The translations under genes were made by a program, and so were the position numbers. From Paraburkholderia aromaticivorans (GTDB taxonomy: Bacteria > Pseudomonadota > Gammaproteobacteria > Burkholderiales > Burkholderiaceae), in assembly GCF_002278075.1 (NCBI RefSeq), contig NZ_CP022989.1:1178001-1242000 (forward strand): DNA of 64,000 nt, read 5' to 3'. Of this stretch, positions 62,473-64,000 are shown in pieces; the stretch's first letter is position 1, and the number at the start of each line of letters is the position of its first letter. The notes under the pieces were generated by a model that searched no databases, was not told the DNA's origin, and worked only from the letters and a program-made list of their open reading frames with translations.

Positions 62473-64000
62473 ATGAGCGAGACATATCAGGACGAAGCCG
62501 TGCGCAGCGCGACGAGCGCGAATGCGCTTACGCATTTCATCAACGGCAAGACCGTCGAAGGTACGAGCGGGCGCTTCGGCGACGTCTTCAATCCTGCGCA
62601 AGGCAGCGTGAGCGCCCGCGTGCCGCTCGCGAGCGTCGCCGAAGTGGATGCGGCCGTCGCCGCGGCCAAAGACGCCTTTCCCGCCTGGAGCGAAACCGCG
62701 CCGCTCAAACGGGCGCGTGTCCTGTTCAAGTTCAAGGAACTGCTCGACCGTCACCACGACGAACTCGCCGAGCTGATCACGCGGGAGCACGGCAAGGTGT
62801 TTTCGGATGCGAAAGGCGAAGTGATGCGCGGCATCGAAATCGTCGAGTTCGCATGCGGCATTCCGAATCTGTTGAAGACCGACTTCACGGATCAGATCGG
62901 CGGCGGCATCGACAACTGGAATCTGCGTCAACCGCTCGGCGTGGTGGCCGGCATTACGCCGTTCAATTTCCCGATGATGGTGCCGTGCTGGATGTTCCCC
63001 GTCGCGATTGCGTGCGGCAACACGTTCGTGCTGAAGCCGTCGGAGCGTGATCCCTCCTGTTCGAACCGTCTCGCGGAATTGTTGAGAGAGGCAGGCTTGC
63101 CGAATGGCGTCTTCAACGTCGTGCACGGCGACAAGGTCGCGGTCGATGCGCTGCTCGTGCATCCGGACGTGAGCGCATTGTCGTTTGTGGGTTCGACGCC
63201 GATCGCCGAATACATTTACACGGAAGGCACGAAGCACGGCAAGCGTGTGCAGGCTTTGGGCGGGGCGAAGAATCATCTGGTGGTGATGCCGGACGCGGAT
63301 CTCGATCAGGCAGTCGACGCTCTGATCGGCGCGGCGTACGGTTCGGCGGGCGAGCGTTGCATGGCGATTTCGGTGGCCGTCGCCGTCGGGCATATCGCCG
63401 ATGAGCTGGTCGAACGGCTCACACCGCGCGTGAAGAGCCTGAAGATTCTTAACGGCATGGAGTCGGATGCCGAGATGGGGCCGTTGGTCACGGCGGTGCA
63501 TCGCGAGAAAGTGGTGGGCTATATCGACTCCGGCGTCGCGGCGGGCGCGAAGCTGGTCGTGGATGGCCGAGGCCATCAGGTGAGCGGTCACGAGAAGGGC
63601 TTCTTTCTCGGCGGCACCTTGTTCGACGATGTCTCGACCGACATGAAGATTTATCGCGAAGAGATTTTTGGACCCGTGCTCTGCGTAGTACGCGTGCCGG
63701 ATTTTGCGTCCGCGGTGGAGCTGATCAACGCCAACGAGTTTGCTAACGGCGTATCGCTGTTTACGTCGGATGGCGGTGTCGCTCGCGCATTCTCGCGCCA
63801 GATCCAGATCGGCATGGTAGGCATCAACGTTCCGATTCCGGTGCCGATGGCGTGGCATTCCTTTGGTGGCTGGAAGAAGTCTCTCTTCGGCGACCATCAC
63901 GCGTATGGTGAAGAAGGCGTGCGGTTTTACACCCGCTACAAGAGCATCATGCAACGTTGGCCCGACAGTATCGCCAAGGGTGCGGAGTTCACGATGCCGG
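62473..64000 (+). CDS. mmsA: Methylmalonate-semialdehyde dehydrogenase, CoA-acylating (3' end outside window)
   Basis: The frame is open for 509 codons to the window edge, close to the full family length of about 500. It converts methylmalonate semialdehyde to propionyl-CoA in valine catabolism. Family features are [19 protein letters not shown], the catalytic Cys296 in [20 protein letters not shown] and the late GWKKSLFGD. The start at 62473 follows GGAAAGAGG. Its Cys is intact, in contrast to the arabinose-locus dehydrogenase. It opens a presumed mms operon continuing to the right. Confidence 0.93.
   Translation, partial: MSETYQDEAVRSATSANALTHFINGKTVEGTSGRFGDVFNPAQGSVSARVPLASVAEVDAAVAAAKDAFPAWSETAPLKRARVLFKFKELLDRHHDELAELITREHGKVFSDAKGEVMRGIEIVEFACGIPNLLKTDFTDQIGGGIDNWNLRQPLGVVAGITPFNFPMMVPCWMFPVAIACGNTFVLKPSERDPSCSNRLAELLREAGLPNGVFNVVHGDKVAVDALLVHPDVSALSFVGSTPIAEYIYTEGTKHGKRVQALGGAKNHLVVMPDADLDQAVDALIGAAYGSAGERCMAISVAVAVGHIADELVERLTPRVKSLKILNGMESDAEMGPLVTAVHREKVVGYIDSGVAAGAKLVVDGRGHQVSGHEKGFFLGGTLFDDVSTDMKIYREEIFGPVLCVVRVPDFASAVELINANEFANGVSLFTSDGGVARAFSRQIQIGMVGINVPIPVPMAWHSFGGWKKSLFGDHHAYGEEGVRFYTRYKSIMQRWPDSIAKGAEFTMP

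Overview
The window is 64 kb of GC-rich, densely packed DNA from a betaproteobacterium of the family Burkholderiaceae, most likely Paraburkholderia or Burkholderia. This rests on gene content: a Wsp chemosensory locus, a gsp cluster with a reversed gspC, phhAB beside an Lrp-type regulator, a DUF3717 gene, a SET-domain gene, and a repeat family I associate with this group. No rRNA, tRNA, CRISPR array, prophage or intact transposon was seen. About 60 protein genes are supported. Two run off the ends: wspE at the left and mmsA at the right.

Layout. 1-3.1 kb: end of a wsp operon (wspE-wspF-wspR) that couples surface sensing to cyclic-di-GMP. 3.1-6.5 kb: an orphan pyruvate-dehydrogenase-type E1 (mdeB-like) divergent from an Lrp-type regulator. 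6.5-11 kb: small metabolic genes (SDR, GlxA-type regulator, HIT protein, speG, a secreted small protein). 11.1-19.4 kb: an L-arabinose locus with an arabonate dehydratase, araHGF, an aldehyde dehydrogenase whose catalytic Cys position reads Gly, and a divergent LysR gene. 19.5-25.6 kb: yaeQ, a VOC protein, a candidate small RNA, ada-alkA, gshA and a lipoprotein. 25.7-30.3 kb: an EmrB-type exporter with its MarR regulator, then a NodT-type outer-membrane factor, with no periplasmic adaptor between them.

30.3-43 kb: a complete type II secretion cluster (gspN-M-L-K-J-I-H-G, gspC, gspF-E-D). All genes are on the minus strand except gspC. A repeat of about 600 bp with inverted ends of about 110 bp sits at the gspJ/gspK junction, inside the gspK reading frame. 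43.5-48.3 kb: a lytic transglycosylase, a CobW-family GTPase with a His/Asp-rich tail, hupB and mnmC. 48.3-52.2 kb: a cation/proton antiporter and ybdK, flanked on both sides by DnaA-box-like sites and an inverted copy of one motif. 52.2-58.4 kb: a Cys-rich MarR protein, a class I amidotransferase, an Old Yellow Enzyme homologue, a SET-domain protein, a two-component pair and a DUF3717 gene. 58.5-64 kb: phhBA with an Lrp-type regulator, a CYTH protein, a LysR gene and mmsA.

The observations most worth follow-up are: (1) the repeat inserted in frame at the start of gspK; (2) a candidate small RNA of about 65 nt near 20.65 kb with two CUCCUCC (anti-Shine-Dalgarno) motifs, its own promoter-like boxes and a terminator; (3) the Cys-to-Gly change in the arabinose-locus aldehyde dehydrogenase; (4) the DnaA-box and inverted-motif regions around 48.3-48.6 and 51.7-51.95 kb; and (5) the bacterial SET-domain protein with a Lys-rich tail.
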